This document shows positions 45,743-55,408 of a stretch of 64,000 nucleotides of DNA, in pieces. How positions within the stretch are numbered: the first letter of the stretch is position 1; the number at the start of each line of letters is the position of its first letter. Both the position numbers and the translations under genes were made by a program. The notes beneath the pieces are model-generated. The model worked only from the letters and a program-made list of their open reading frames with translations. It had not been told where the DNA came from and searched no databases. Source of the stretch: Symbiodinium natans (lineage: Eukaryota > Sar > Dinophyceae > Suessiales > Symbiodiniaceae); NCBI GenBank assembly GCA_905221605.1, contig CAJNDS010002159.1, positions 372,001 to 436,000 on the forward strand, written 5' to 3'.

Positions 45743-46798
45743 ATGAGCTACTTGTCCAAACTCCGTTTTAAGCTTCAACTGCACCCTCACTGGAGCATGT
45801 CTTCCTGCATGCATCTCTCAATGGCCATGAAAGCTGGCCTGGCATTTGCCTTGTTCTACTGGGCACAGAGGGCGCCATTCCAGTTTTTCTTGCGGTCCGC
45901 CCTGGCTCCTGGTGCGTTCCCATACAGGGTCAGTCACATTTCGCGGGGCCAAAGCAAAACGAGCAGACGGACTCGGACTTGCGCATTCTCACCACGTTCC
46001 AGAGATGTTCGAGTTTCCAACAGTTGTGTAAGGAGGAAGAGTGTATTCAGCGGACATGCGCAACACGATTTGCCACCAGTTTCAGCAGTCTCCCTGGGCA
46101 ATTATCGTTCTTATGCAGTGCGGGCAGATGGTCAGCTCGTCTGCTTTGGATCTGCTGATAACGTCCCAGCAGATTTGGGACCACTTTTGGCGATCTCATC
46201 GGGCAGTTATCATGCTTGTGCAGTGCGGTCAGATGGTCAGCCCGTCTGCTTTGGAGTCAATGACTATGGACAGTGTGATGTCCCGGCAGATTTGGGACCA
46301 GTTTTGGCGATCTCATCGGGCGCAGCTCATACTTGTGCAGTGCGGTCAGATGGTCAGCTCGTCTGCTTTGGATTCAATGACTATGGACAGTGTGATGTCC
46401 CGGCAGATTTGGGACCAGTTTTGGCGATCTCATCGGGCGCAGCTCATACTTGTGCAGTGCGGTCAGATGGTCAGCTCGTCTGCTTTGGATTCAATGAGTA
46501 TGGACAGTGTGATGTCCCGGCAGATTTGGGACCACCTTTGGCGGTCTCATCGGGCAGTTATCATACCTGCGCAGTGCGGCCAGACGGTCAGCTCGTCTGC
46601 TTTGGAGGCAATCATCAAGGGCAGTGTAACGTCCCGGCAGATTTGGGACCGGTTTTGGCGATCTCAACGAGAGCTGATCATACTTGCGCAATCCGAGCAG
46701 ATGGTCGGCTCGTCTGCTTTGGACTCAATGCTTATGGGCAGTGTGACGTCCCGGCAGATTTGGCACCAGTCAGCTTGTCTGCTTGGAAACAACTTTAA
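45743..46798 (+). CDS. RCC1-like repeat protein carried inside the mobile element
   Basis: The first in-frame ATG is at 45743 (351 residues); the frame is open a little further upstream. Residues from about 120 on form six RCC1/BLIP-like repeats of 39 residues, each with HTCAVRSDGQLVCFG and GQCDVPADLGPVLAI cores; such repeats build beta-propellers and often bind proteins or chromatin. Two units (about 46264-46498) are almost identical over 117 bp, so they duplicated recently. The N-terminal 110 residues lack a recognised domain; a hydrophobic stretch (MAMKAGLAFALFYW) may be a signal or anchor. Dinoflagellate genomes carry many proteins with this repeat, so I infer host origin and capture by the element. 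It converges on the integrase frame with 31 bp between stops. The +2 frame is also long but only reads the repeat out of register. Confidence 0.75.
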   Translation: MSYLSKLRFKLQLHPHWSMSSCMHLSMAMKAGLAFALFYWAQRAPFQFFLRSALAPGAFPYRVSHISRGQSKTSRRTRTCAFSPRSRDVRVSNSCVRRKSVFSGHAQHDLPPVSAVSLGNYRSYAVRADGQLVCFGSADNVPADLGPLLAISSGSYHACAVRSDGQPVCFGVNDYGQCDVPADLGPVLAISSGAAHTCAVRSDGQLVCFGFNDYGQCDVPADLGPVLAISSGAAHTCAVRSDGQLVCFGFNEYGQCDVPADLGPPLAVSSGSYHTCAVRPDGQLVCFGGNHQGQCNVPADLGPVLAISTRADHTCAIRADGRLVCFGLNAYGQCDVPADLAPVSLSAWKQL

Positions 46799-46829
46799 TG
46801 TCAAAAACGAAGCCGTGCTTGCCCTGCCC

Positions 46830-47402
46830 TCAAACATTCAGCAACTCAAACCGCAAATACTGCCTATTATTGCCCTCAACTGTGCAATGATTTTGACCTA
46901 ATTTGTTTTCAATGCTTTCTATGGTATAAATATTTTGGCTGTAATTTCCCACCCTTTCTTTTTCATTTGGTTTTCGCTTCCTAAATATCTTAACTTCATC
47001 TCCTACATCTAAATCGGGATATACGCGGTTCTTCTTTCCTTTCATTGTTAAATTTAATTTCACTTTGAATTGGTTACTGGGCTTTCGGGCTTCTTTCGGC
47101 GTAAATCCCGTTGCTGAGTGCTTCATTTGATTATTATAGGTTAATGATATTTCTAACATGTAATCTGGCCATTGGATGTTTTGTTTTCCTTTTTTCTCAT
47201 CTGTTTCAACTCTACGATATAATAAATCTTTAAAAGTGCGGATGGCTTTTTCACTAAAATTTGGGTGCGCCCTCGTTCTATGATGTTCTATGTTTTCATC
47301 TTTCAAATACTTTTGTATTGCTTCCTTGTTCATTGCTCCCTCGTCGTCTGTATAAATTATCTCGGGTTTTTTTCCCATCTTGTCAACAGAGTGTGGTAAT
47401 GG
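46830..47402 (-). pseudogene. Integrase (rve, Polinton/PLV type), N-terminally truncated
   Basis: The frame runs from just after a TAA at 47403-47405 down to the stop at 46830; the first ATG is at 47378. It contains the second catalytic Asp (IIYTDDEGAM), the third acidic residue (PNFSEKAIRTFKD, Glu) and a complete C-terminal DNA-binding region (VYPDLDVGDEVKIFRKRKP). Missing are the N-terminal HHCC zinc domain and the core segment with the first catalytic Asp, so strand transfer should be impossible. No upstream exon with the missing half was seen in the 150 bp to the next gene. Polinton/Maverick elements, virophages and Polinton-like viruses encode this type. The element would need an integrase from elsewhere to move. 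Confidence 0.8.
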
Positions 47403-47558
47403 TTAATTAGTTTGGAAGTGTTGCCCCGCACTTCATTTTCTTTTGACAGCGAAGCAGAAACACCCCTAAATATTCTAGTAATTAATGAATTCAATTATTA
47501 GAATGTTTGTTTTATCAGTCTAACCACGCCTAAAGACTAGACTTTTTAATATAGTAAG

Positions 47559-48143
47559 ATGGAAAAACGAGTGTGTAAATCGTGTTGCGCGACAAAAGAT
47601 ATTGAAGAGTTTGATGGTTTTAAGACTTGTAGTAAGTGCCGTGAAGCGAAAAGAAAATGTTACGGTAAAAACAAAAACGAGTATAACCAAGCGAGAAGAG
47701 AAGAGAGGGCAAAAGGGAGCCAACTATGCGAAGAATGCGGGCACAAAATCAAACACGAAAACTGGGATGCCCATTTCCATTATGCCCTACATCCGAACTC
47801 GGAACTAAATGTGTTGATGACAGATTATTTGAGGAAATTAGGAAATTTACGGAAAGAAGGCAAACTAAACAACAAATTACAAGCAGAGATGAAGGCAGAA
47901 TACGAAAAGCAAAAAAAGGAAATACGCAAACGATTAAACGAGCAATTCCCTAATAAATTTGTTGGTGAAGAGGAAACACCAGAACCACAGCCCGAACCCG
48001 AGAAACCTAAACCCGATATAGATAAAGTGTTTAATCACGTCCATCAATTGCTAATGAATGATGAGTTTCTAAAAGACTATTTTATGCCATTCGGTAAGCA
48101 TAAGGACAGAGTTATTATTGAAATTCCTGTTGGTAAACCATAA
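47559..48143 (+). CDS. Zinc-ribbon/zinc-finger protein of the mobile element
   Basis: 194 residues from ATG at 47559. The N-terminus MEKRVCKSCCATKDIEEF and CSKCREAKRKC form a four-Cys zinc ribbon; LCEECGHKIKHENWDAHFHY is a C2H2-like finger. A Lys/Glu-rich coiled region follows, then a Pro/Glu linker (EETPEPQPEPEKPKP) and a small C-terminal domain ending VIIEIPVGKP. Similar two-finger proteins are known from Polinton-like viruses and virophage-like elements, with no settled function; DNA or RNA binding is likely. It is divergent from the integrase, and the AT-rich 47403-47558 gap is probably a bidirectional promoter. The reading frame is intact, in contrast to the integrase. Confidence 0.7.
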   Translation: MEKRVCKSCCATKDIEEFDGFKTCSKCREAKRKCYGKNKNEYNQARREERAKGSQLCEECGHKIKHENWDAHFHYALHPNSELNVLMTDYLRKLGNLRKEGKLNNKLQAEMKAEYEKQKKEIRKRLNEQFPNKFVGEEETPEPQPEPEKPKPDIDKVFNHVHQLLMNDEFLKDYFMPFGKHKDRVIIEIPVGKP

Positions 48144-48239
48144 GTATAATGTAGTTATAATCCTTAGGTTGTTATAGATTATAACTATATTATGGTTATT
48201 TACTATCAGGTGCGTCGCGCGCTCAGTGGCTACCTTATT

Positions 48240-48669
48240 CCTAAACATTATACCTATTATTGTTATTTTATTAGAATAGACCATTTCCATTTTCTAAGGT
48301 TAGGGATTTCGGGTTGTTGTTATTGGATTTTTCTATGGGAATATTGGTGTATGGGGTTGAGTATGTTGTTATTCTATGTGGTGGTGTATGGGTCTTCTAT
48401 TGGTTCCATCTTGTGGGTATCGGGTATAGGTTGTTATGGTTTGGGTCTTTGGGTGAGTTATTCCTGGGGTTCTATCTATGGGTCTTGGATGGGTTAGGGT
48501 TGAGGCATAGGTTGTTATGGTTTTGGGTCTTTGGGTGGGTCTTTCCTAGGGTTTTACCTATGGGTCTTGGGTGAGTTGAAGGTTGAGGTATAGGTTGTTA
48601 TGGTTTTGGGTCTTCGGGTGGCCTAGGGGGGTGGGCATGGTTAGAAAATGGAAATGGTCACTACTAACT
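48240..48669 (-). repeat. Right terminal inverted repeat (longer by about one internal unit)
   Basis: About 90 bp longer than the left repeat. It carries three tandem units with ATAGGTTGTTATGGTTTTGG (about 48424, 48511, 48591), against about two in the left copy, which accounts for most of the difference. Outer end ATGGAAATGGTCACTACTAACT, then the target duplication CTGGA. Confidence 0.87.
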
Positions 48670-48798
48670 CTGGAACCCCCCTCCCTTAAGAACCCCGGAA
48701 GTATTTGCCTCGGTCTTCCCTCCCAGCTTTGTCTCCAGGAAGCGCCGGGTGTTGACCAGGATGCCTTGGAGTTGGCCAAGAGTCAGGCTTGCTGGGCC

Positions 48799-48945
48799 TA
48801 GGGTTTAGGGTTTAGGGTTTAGGGTTTAGGGTTTAGGGTTTAGGGTTTAGGGTTTAGGGTTTAGGGTTTAGGGTTTAGGGTTTAGGGTTTAGGGTTCAGG
48901 GTTCAGGGTTCAGGGTTCAGGGTTCAGGGTTCAGGGTTCAGGGTT
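48799..48945 (+). repeat. TTTAGGG array switching to a homogeneous TTCAGGG array
   Basis: About 14 units of TTTAGGG, then about seven of TTCAGGG, then a family A element. The abrupt switch without mixing points to local amplification of a variant unit. Confidence 0.95.
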
Positions 48946-49051
48946 CAACCAATTATAACTGTACTCATACCTGTACTTTTTGCCATAATCGGGCACTTAG
49001 GGGGCTTATGAGTGGGCTGGAATTGCTTGATAAGTACCATGAACCTCCAAG
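48946..49051. repeat. Short inverted-repeat element, family A
   Basis: AACCAATTATAACTGTAC at the left and AAGTACCATGAACCTCCAAG at the right. Confidence 0.72.
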
Positions 49052-51183
49052 TAGGGTTCCGTTAGAGTTCCACTAGGGGCTTCGGGATTTGGGGTATTCC
49101 TAAACCTTAAGCTCTGTGTCAGAGCCCTACCCTGCCTCTTTGCGACCCGAACTACGGCGAACAACAATCTAAGGCTCCCCCACAAAAACTCAAGAAGACA
49201 CTAAACCCTAAACTCCAAACCCCTAACCCTCAACCCCAAAACCCCAAAACCCTAAACCCTAAACCCTAAACCCTAAACCCTAAACCCTAAACCCCAAACC
49301 CCAAACTCTCAATCTTCAACCAGGCCATGGCCCTTCCACACACCTCCGCAGCTCAAAAAGAGGCGGGAGTGCGGACGGCTTTCCTCATCCTAGGCTTTAG
49401 GATTTAGGGTTTAGGGTTTAAGGTTTAGGGTTTAGGGTTTAGGGTTTGTAGGCCTCATGGGTTGAGGCCTCGCTCAGGGTTTAGGGTTCAGGGTGTGGGG
49501 TTTAGGGCTTCGGGTTTAGGCTTTAGGGTTTGGGATGTGGGGGTTAAAGTTTTGGGGTGTGCGCGGCGTGATGCTGGATTCAGATGCGAAGTGCATGGGG
49601 GCCTGCAGGCCCAGGCCCCTTTGGGGATCTAAAGCCCTTAATTGCAAAAGCCTTCATCCTAAATCCTAAAACCTTTACCCGAAACCCTAAACCCAAACCC
49701 TAGACCCTAAATCCTAAACCCCATACCCTATATCCTAAAACCAAAGAGACTTCCTGGGAGTTAAAAGCAGCCACGAACCCTAAGGTCTGGGGATCTAAAA
49801 CCCTGAACCCTGAACCCTCAAGCCTAAACCCTAAACCCTAATTCAGAAGTCCCCACAATTCTGTGCGTGTTTGGAGACTGCGCCTACGTGGCACCCGAAG
49901 ATTTTCCGCATTTCTGACAAATCACAAGTCAGTCGGATGCGCCTTGCGGCCCAAAAACCCTAAGCCCTTGAGGGGTTTGTGTTTAGGCCTTGTAGCTTGT
50001 GGGAGCTTATTATAAGGGATCTAGCCAGGACGCTAGATCTCAGTCGCGACTGAGTTTCGTCACGAGTTCAAGGACGTTGGTGATTCCCAAGGCAGGGGCA
50101 AACACGCCTCCGCGCAAGATGCGGCGAGCAACTGCGGAAGTGACGACCATCCCTAAACCCTAAACCCTAAACCCTAAACCCTAAACCCTAAGGTGAGCAA
50201 GCCTTCACCTGCGAAGCGACTCTGACCCCTTGTCCGAGACCTTGTTCGACGCCACGTGTTGTGTGTCAGGCGCTTCCTTCAAAATGGATGTGGGTAGTTT
50301 CCTAAATTAGGGTCCCTTTTTGGGTACCCATTATAAGGCGGCACCCTTTAACAAGGGATCCCAAAGAAGGGACCCTAATTTAGAGAACTACCCATGTGGA
50401 GCTGGCGGACACAACTGGTGTTTTGCAGGCGACGTTCTGGTCCACCGAGTACGTTTTGAACATCCATGCCGGTGCCCCTAAACCCTAAACCCTAAACCCT
50501 AAACCCTAAACCCTAAACTTTGGAAGTAGTTGTGGAGCGGCTGCGGATCGGAAGGATGGCCAAGCCAAGTGGTTGCAGCTCCTGGCGGCATCGCATCGCG
50601 TCGTATCCCTTCGTGGGAGCCCTAAATTTAGCCGACCGTGTGATGACGAGAGGTACCCCAACAAAGGGACCTAATGTAGGGGACAAGCATAACAAGCTTA
50701 GGTTTAGGGGCTTGGGGCTTTAGGACTTTGAGGCTTAGGGCCTAAGAGGTGTAGTGGCTTTGGGGGTTAGGGTGTTGGTTTGTTGGGAATGAAGAGTTTA
50801 GGGTCTGAGTGCTTCAAGGTTTTCAGGTTTCCAGAAAGTAGATGGCAAGTTTGCGGGATCTTGGGTCGTCTTAGGAGTTTGGGGAGGCTGGGGTCTAGTG
50901 CTTGGGGGGTTTATGGATTGGGGGTTTAGAGGTTGGAGGTTTGGGGGGTTCGGGTCATGGGGATTTGATGGTTTGGCGGTGTAGGGTGGTTAGGGTTTTG
51001 GGGAGGTTTGGGGTTTGGAGTTTCCACGGTGTGTCGGAATGCTGGGGTTCCCACTATAAAGCTACGTAGAGATGGATATACTAGTGGTTCTTCCCAGGTG
51101 GGGTGCTGTTTTCAGTTTTGGACCCTAAACCCTGAACCCTAAACCCTAAACCCTAAACCCTAAACCCTAAACTGAGCGTTCAG
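49052..51183. other. Repeat-rich stretch, possible 5' part of the helicase gene
   Basis: Mixed telomere-like tracts (49250-49300, 49400-49450, 50154-50190, 50475-50515, 51125-51170). Islands that might be exons: 50398-50475 (VELADTTGVLQATFWSTEYV, with a GCGCTTCC..AAAATGGAT piece before the family F element) and 50525-50590 (VVERLRIGRMAK). None is recognised as a helicase N-terminal domain. Confidence 0.4.
50292..50393. repeat. Short inverted-repeat element, family F, with ATGT duplication
   Basis: GGGTAGTTTCCTAAATTAGG faces CCTAATTTAGAGAACTACCC; ATGT flanks both sides. Its terminus GGGTAGTT is shared with family J. Confidence 0.88.
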
Positions 51184-51284
51184 GGACCGGCTTCCCGCTG
51201 GCCAGGCCATTATGAACTCCATGTCCAAACGGCTGACCATTGTCCAGGGGCCCCCCGGCACCGGCAAGACACATACGCTCCTTG
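51184..51284 (+). CDS. UPF1-like SF1 helicase, exon with Walker A motif
   Basis: After TTCAG the frame reads PAGQAIMNSMSKRLTIVQGP, then PGTGKTHTLL. GPPGTGKT is the P-loop (motif I) that binds ATP in superfamily 1 helicases, and QA just upstream fits the Q motif. The exon ends at CTT G, where a GC donor (GCTAGGG) opens; the next exon completes GGT TAC AAG. UPF1/SMUBP-2/SEN1-type enzymes unwind RNA or DNA in surveillance and transcription termination; which subtype this is cannot be told from the pieces seen. The following intron, 51285-54581, is about 3.3 kb of mostly telomere-like repeat. Confidence 0.85.
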
Positions 51285-51286
51285 GC

Positions 51287-51418
51287 TAGGGTTTAGGGTT
51301 TAGGGTTTAGGGCTTAGGGCTTAGGGCTTAGGGCTTAGGGCTTAGGGCTTAGGGCTTAGGGCTTAGGGCTTAGGGCTTAGGGCGTAGGGCTTAGGGCTTA
51401 GGGCTTAGGGCTTAGGGT
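51287..51418 (+). repeat. Telomere-variant array: TTTAGGG then homogeneous TTAGGGC
   Basis: Three TTTAGGG units, then about 17 TTAGGGC heptamers with one CGTAGGG. It starts two bases inside the helicase intron. Confidence 0.94.
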
Positions 51419-51469
51419 AGCGGTTAGGATACGTAGTCTTAGGGTTTAGGGTTCAGGGTTCAGGGTCTA

Positions 51470-51595
51470 GGACCCAGAGTAGGCCCTTATTCCCTTTCTT
51501 TGAGTTCAGGTTCCCTCTCAAAAGCCTCTTTAAACCAAAAAGGGCACCCTTTTTTTTCCTAGATTGCTCCTGGGTCTAGGGGTTCTCAGTATCTA
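51470..51595. repeat. Introner family H-like element
   Basis: CTAGGACCCAGAGTAGGCCC at the left and TTGCTCCTGGGTCTAGG at the right, as in the ankyrin introns. It lies inside the helicase intron. Confidence 0.75.
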
Positions 51596-52467
51596 AAAAG
51601 GGCCTAAAGCCCTTAACCCGAGCTGCGGTCGACCATACTAAACCCTAAACCCTAAACCCTAAACCCTAAACCCTAAACCCCAAAGAAGCCTTGGCTTCCA
51701 ATTTTGTAGATGACGGCTTCATGGCCTGAATCCCGGTCTAGGATTCTCGGGTGTAGATAGGGTTTAGGGTTTAGGGTTTAGGGTTTAGGGTTTAGGGTTT
51801 AGGGTTTTTCTCGAGGCCTTCAGCATGTAATCTTTGGGGTTTAGGGATCAGGGTTTGGGGATTGGGTTTCGGGTGTGTTTTTGTGCGGGGCTATACCTCG
51901 TGTACCGTCTTTTGTTACTTGGGCTTGGGGATAAAGCTCGTTTCTGACTCGGATTCATGGCTCCCCCTAAACCTTTGGCCCTAAACTCGTAGCCCTGAAC
52001 CCCTAAGCCTTAAGCCTAACACCTAAGCCCCAAGCCCAAAACCCTACACTCCTAAACCCTAAACCCTAAACCCTAAACCCTAAACCCTAAACCCTAAGTC
52101 TTCGGGTGTTCAAGCTCCTTTGGCTTCCGGGGCAGTTCCCGAGTCTCCGACCCTCGCCTCGCCACCCGAAGTCCTCAACAGGCATTTCCCTTAGGGTTTA
52201 GGGTTTAGGGCTATGGCATGACCTAGAATCTCCATGTATATACATATGGGGGGGGGTTCCAAAAATCAGGGACCCCTAATTTGAGCACAAATACCCCCTA
52301 ATTTCTGAAATCCCCATATATGCAGAGCGTTTAGGGCTTTCGGGCTCATCATCCATAGAACCGGCTGGGGCTTGGGCCTCGGGATGCAAATAGGCCGTGG
52401 CAGAAGGCCTGGAAGCCTTGGAAGCAATGACATCCTCTAAACCCTAAACCCTGAACCCTGAACCCTA

Positions 52468-52507
52468 TATTATATATATAACCCTATATTATATATATAT
52501 ATAACCC

Positions 52508-52554
<47 letters not shown>

Positions 52555-52555
52555 A
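52468..52555. repeat. (TA)n microsatellite with CCCTATA interruptions
   Basis: Long alternating TA tract broken by ACCCTATAT units, so it seems to have grown out of a telomere-like CCCTAAA tract. Confidence 0.93.
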
Positions 52556-53683
52556 CCCTAAACCCCAAACCCTAATCGCGTGCCTTCGTAGTTGTGAACC
52601 CCCTCAAGGCCCTAAACCCCCCAGGCTTAGAGGGTCGTTCGACAGCCGCTTGGTACCAAGCATTGCTAATGCTATCGAGGGTTTAGGGTTTAGGGTTTAG
52701 GGTTTAGGGTTAAGGGTTTAGGGTTTAGGGTTTAGGGTTTAGGGTCATCGAGAGCTAGATGAGAGGCCCAAGAAGGTCATCAGCCTCGAAGTCCTTCACC
52801 CCTCAGCCATCGTGTGCCTGAACCTTGGACTCTCCACTTCATCTCAAGCCCGACCTAACCCTGTATCCTAACCATGCCGTATGACTAACCCCCCCTAAAC
52901 CCTACGACCCTTTATTTGAGTGTAAGTTTATAGGGTCTAGAGTGCCGCCCCGAAACCCTAAACACTAACCATTGTAGAGTCGTGTCCAACTCAGGTCCGT
53001 GCGTATCCTCACGACATGGGTCAAGACCATGGGCCACCTGTCATCTCGCATTCGGACAGCTTAGGGTTCTTTAGGGTTTGTAGGGTTTAGGGTTTGGGGT
53101 GACCTAATCCTTACACAAGCCTACAGAAGCTCGAAGCTTCGGGTTCTAAATGCAGTGTTCTAGGATGGGAAATTGTCCCTCTGTCACAGAAAGGATGCCC
53201 AAAAAGAGAATTTAGGAGACCTCCCCCCCTCCCGCCCCCTGCACAAGCAAACAGAAGATGGGAGATGGCAGCTAAAGAGGGTTGGCGGCTGTTGGTAGTG
53301 CTTAAGCGGGACGACCCTAGAGTCATCACGAGTTTAACTCAGGGTTTACATGGTTTGGGGTTAGGGTTGCACTTAAGCACATAGACCTGGAACCTTCAAC
53401 CCTCCTCCCTTTGCCGAGCATAGGAACATCTTGGTGGCTGACAAAACCTTCAGAACCCCCAAGCCCTAAACCTAAGCTGCTTAAACCCCACCCACCCTAG
53501 ACCCCCCAAAACCCTAAACACCAAACCCCCAAAACCCCTACACCGGAGAAGCCCTAACCCCCCCCTACACCCCCATATCATGAGCTCCTCAACCCATCCC
53601 TCGATTCGGATGCCCGGTAGTACCGTGCTTTGCGAGGGCACCTAGATGAGGGTGTAGGGTGTGGGCTTGTTTAGGGTTTAGGG

Positions 53684-53786
53684 TTTAGGGTTTAGGGGTT
53701 TAGGGGTTTAGGGCTTTAGGGCTTTAGGGCTTTAGGGCTTTAGGGCTTTAGGGCTTTAGGGCTTTAGGGCTTTAGGGCTTTAGGGC
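53684..53786 (+). repeat. Telomere-variant array TTTAGGGG then TTTAGGGC
   Basis: Octamer TTTAGGGC repeated about ten times after a short TTTAGGG/TTTAGGGG start. Confidence 0.93.
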
Positions 53787-53989
53787 AGCTCAGGGCAGCG
53801 TCGGACGGTTTAGGAACGCCGGGGTCGGGTCGGGGGGTAAGGGTTCCAGGCTTAGGGTTCAGAGGTTTAGGGACTGAGGGTGGATCCTTAGAGGTTTTGA
53901 AGGGTAGTTACTAGTACTTACATGGGCCCTTAAGGTTTAGGGTTCTAGGGTTCTAGGGTTTAGGGGTTAGGGTTTAGGGTTTAGGGTTA

Positions 53990-54134
53990 GGGTAGTTACA
54001 TGGTCCCTTAATATGGCCCCTTACCTCCTTTCAAGGGTTCGGAAGTATGGGCCCTTGGGTTGTATAGGGTACATATGGGTTATATCAGGGGTCCCCAATT
54101 CAGGGCCCATACTAAGGGGCCATGGCAACTACCC
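53990..54134. repeat. Inverted-repeat element, family J
   Basis: GGGTAGTTACATGGTCCC faces GGGGCCATGGCAACTACCC; inner pair GTATGGGCCCTTGGG / CAGGGCCCATAC. Relatives near 14460-14580, 30490-30657 and 60474-60600. Confidence 0.85.
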
Positions 54135-54581
54135 TCAGACACATGACATGGTTTATCGGCACTGGAGGCGTGGGAGTGCGAGATTTGGTGGATTCTTAGG
54201 CTTCGCCAAACCCTAAACTTCCTAAACCCTTAGCCCTGACACCCCCACAGCCTCAACCCAAAACCCCAAACCCTAAACCCTAAAACCCTAAAGCCCTAAA
54301 ACCCCAAAACACTAAACCCCTGAACACTAGACCCCACAACCTCAAATGCACACTTCATGTGGTCATGGTTTGCGTGTGGAGGTGACTAGAAAGATGAACA
54401 GCCATAAAGCCCTCGAACCCCGAAGCTGCTAGGGTTTAGAGTGTAGGGTGTAGGGTTTAGGGTTTACCCAACCCTAAACCCTAAACCCTAAACCCTAAAC
54501 CCTAAACCCTAAATCCTAAGGGTTTAGGGTTGCATCCGATTCGGTAGTGCATGTTTGTGGGTCTCTAGGATTCATTGTCAG

Positions 54582-54641
54582 GTTACAAGCCCTTGCTGGC
54601 GACCTCCGAGTGCAACGTGGCCGTGGACAACATCGCTGAAG
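54582..54641 (+). CDS. UPF1-like SF1 helicase, exon with motif Ia
   Basis: Acceptor ATTGTCAG, then YKPLLATSECNVAVDNIAEG. The ATSECNVAVDN stretch is motif Ia of UPF1-like helicases (usually APSNxAVDN), which contacts nucleic acid. It joins the previous exon as CTT GGT TAC and ends at GAA G before a GC donor (GCCGGCC). The 60 bp sit alone between telomere-like tracts about 3.3 kb and 0.7 kb away from the neighbouring exons. Confidence 0.82.
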
Positions 54642-55187
54642 GCCGGCCATCGTTCAGTTGTAGTTCTCTCGCTTGGGTGTTAGGGTTTAGGGTTTAGGGT
54701 TTGAGGTTTAGGGTTTAGGGTTTGGGGTTTGGGGTTTAGGGTTTAGGGTTAGGGCTTAGGGCTTACGTAAAGGCCCTGTGTTTGACATGTTCAGTCTGTT
54801 GCCCGTCTTGTGTTTAAGCTAATTTGGCAGAAGCTTCAAGGCCAAGGGCTGGAGGGCTGAGGTTCTATATGCGGTTATGCAGGGGTTTAGGGTTTAGGGT
54901 TTAGGGTTTAGGGTTTAGGGGTTCATTCTGTACAACTTCGCGTGAAGAAGGCAAACCCTTTAAGCCTAAACCTTAGACTCCAAACCCTGAGCCCTAAACC
55001 CTAAACCCCAAAGCCCCTAACCCCCTAAACCCCTAAACTCCTTAACCCCTAAACCCCTAAGCCCCTAAACCCCTAAACCCCTAAACCTTAAACTGCTGAC
55101 ATCCCGGGGCGCGCTCCTTCTCGGCCTCTGTAGCCAGCTTGGGCCTCGGGTGGTGCGGTTGCGGTGTTGGTTTGTGTTTTTTGTGGG

Positions 55188-55219
<32 letters not shown>

Positions 55220-55358
55220 GTATGGGAAGGCTTCTACGTACCCTAAACCCTAAACCTTAAACCCTAAACTTTCAACCTTAGACCTTAAACCCTAAACCTT
55301 AAACCCTAAACCCTGAACCCAAACCCTAGGCCCCAAAAGCGTTGCAAGTTTCCAGCAG

Positions 55359-55408
55359 GTCTGGTCGACAATGGCATTCGGGTGGTAAGGATCGGACGAC
55401 TGGAGAAG
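55359..55408 (+). CDS. UPF1-like SF1 helicase, exon after motif Ia
   Basis: Acceptor TCCAGCAG, then LVDNGIRVVRIGRLEK. Joined to the previous exon it reads AVDNIAEGLVDNGIRVVRIG, matching the family pattern of a GIRVVRxG strand after motif Ia. It ends in phase 0 before GCGCTGG (GC donor). Confidence 0.75.

Larger units (their letters stand above)
45364..48669. mobile_element. 3.3-kb element with long inverted repeats, truncated integrase, zinc-finger and RCC1 genes
   Basis: Bounded by AGTTAGTAG at the left and CTACTAACT at the right, with the 5-bp duplication CTGGA immediately outside both ends. The terminal inverted repeats are 45364-45702 and 48240-48669. Inside are an RCC1-repeat gene (+), a truncated integrase (-) and a zinc-finger protein (+). 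The central part is visibly AT-rich and free of telomere repeat, unlike everything around it. The AG..CT termini, long inverted repeats and integrase type recall Polinton/Maverick elements and Polinton-like viruses. No capsid, polymerase, ATPase or protease gene is present and the duplication is 5 bp, not the usual 6. I infer a shortened, non-autonomous derivative. Confidence 0.82.

Noticed and set aside
46041-46901. Second long plus-strand frame over the RCC1 gene (286 codons)
   Set aside because: It reads the same 117-bp repeats out of register and gives no known domain; the other frame gives clear RCC1 repeats.
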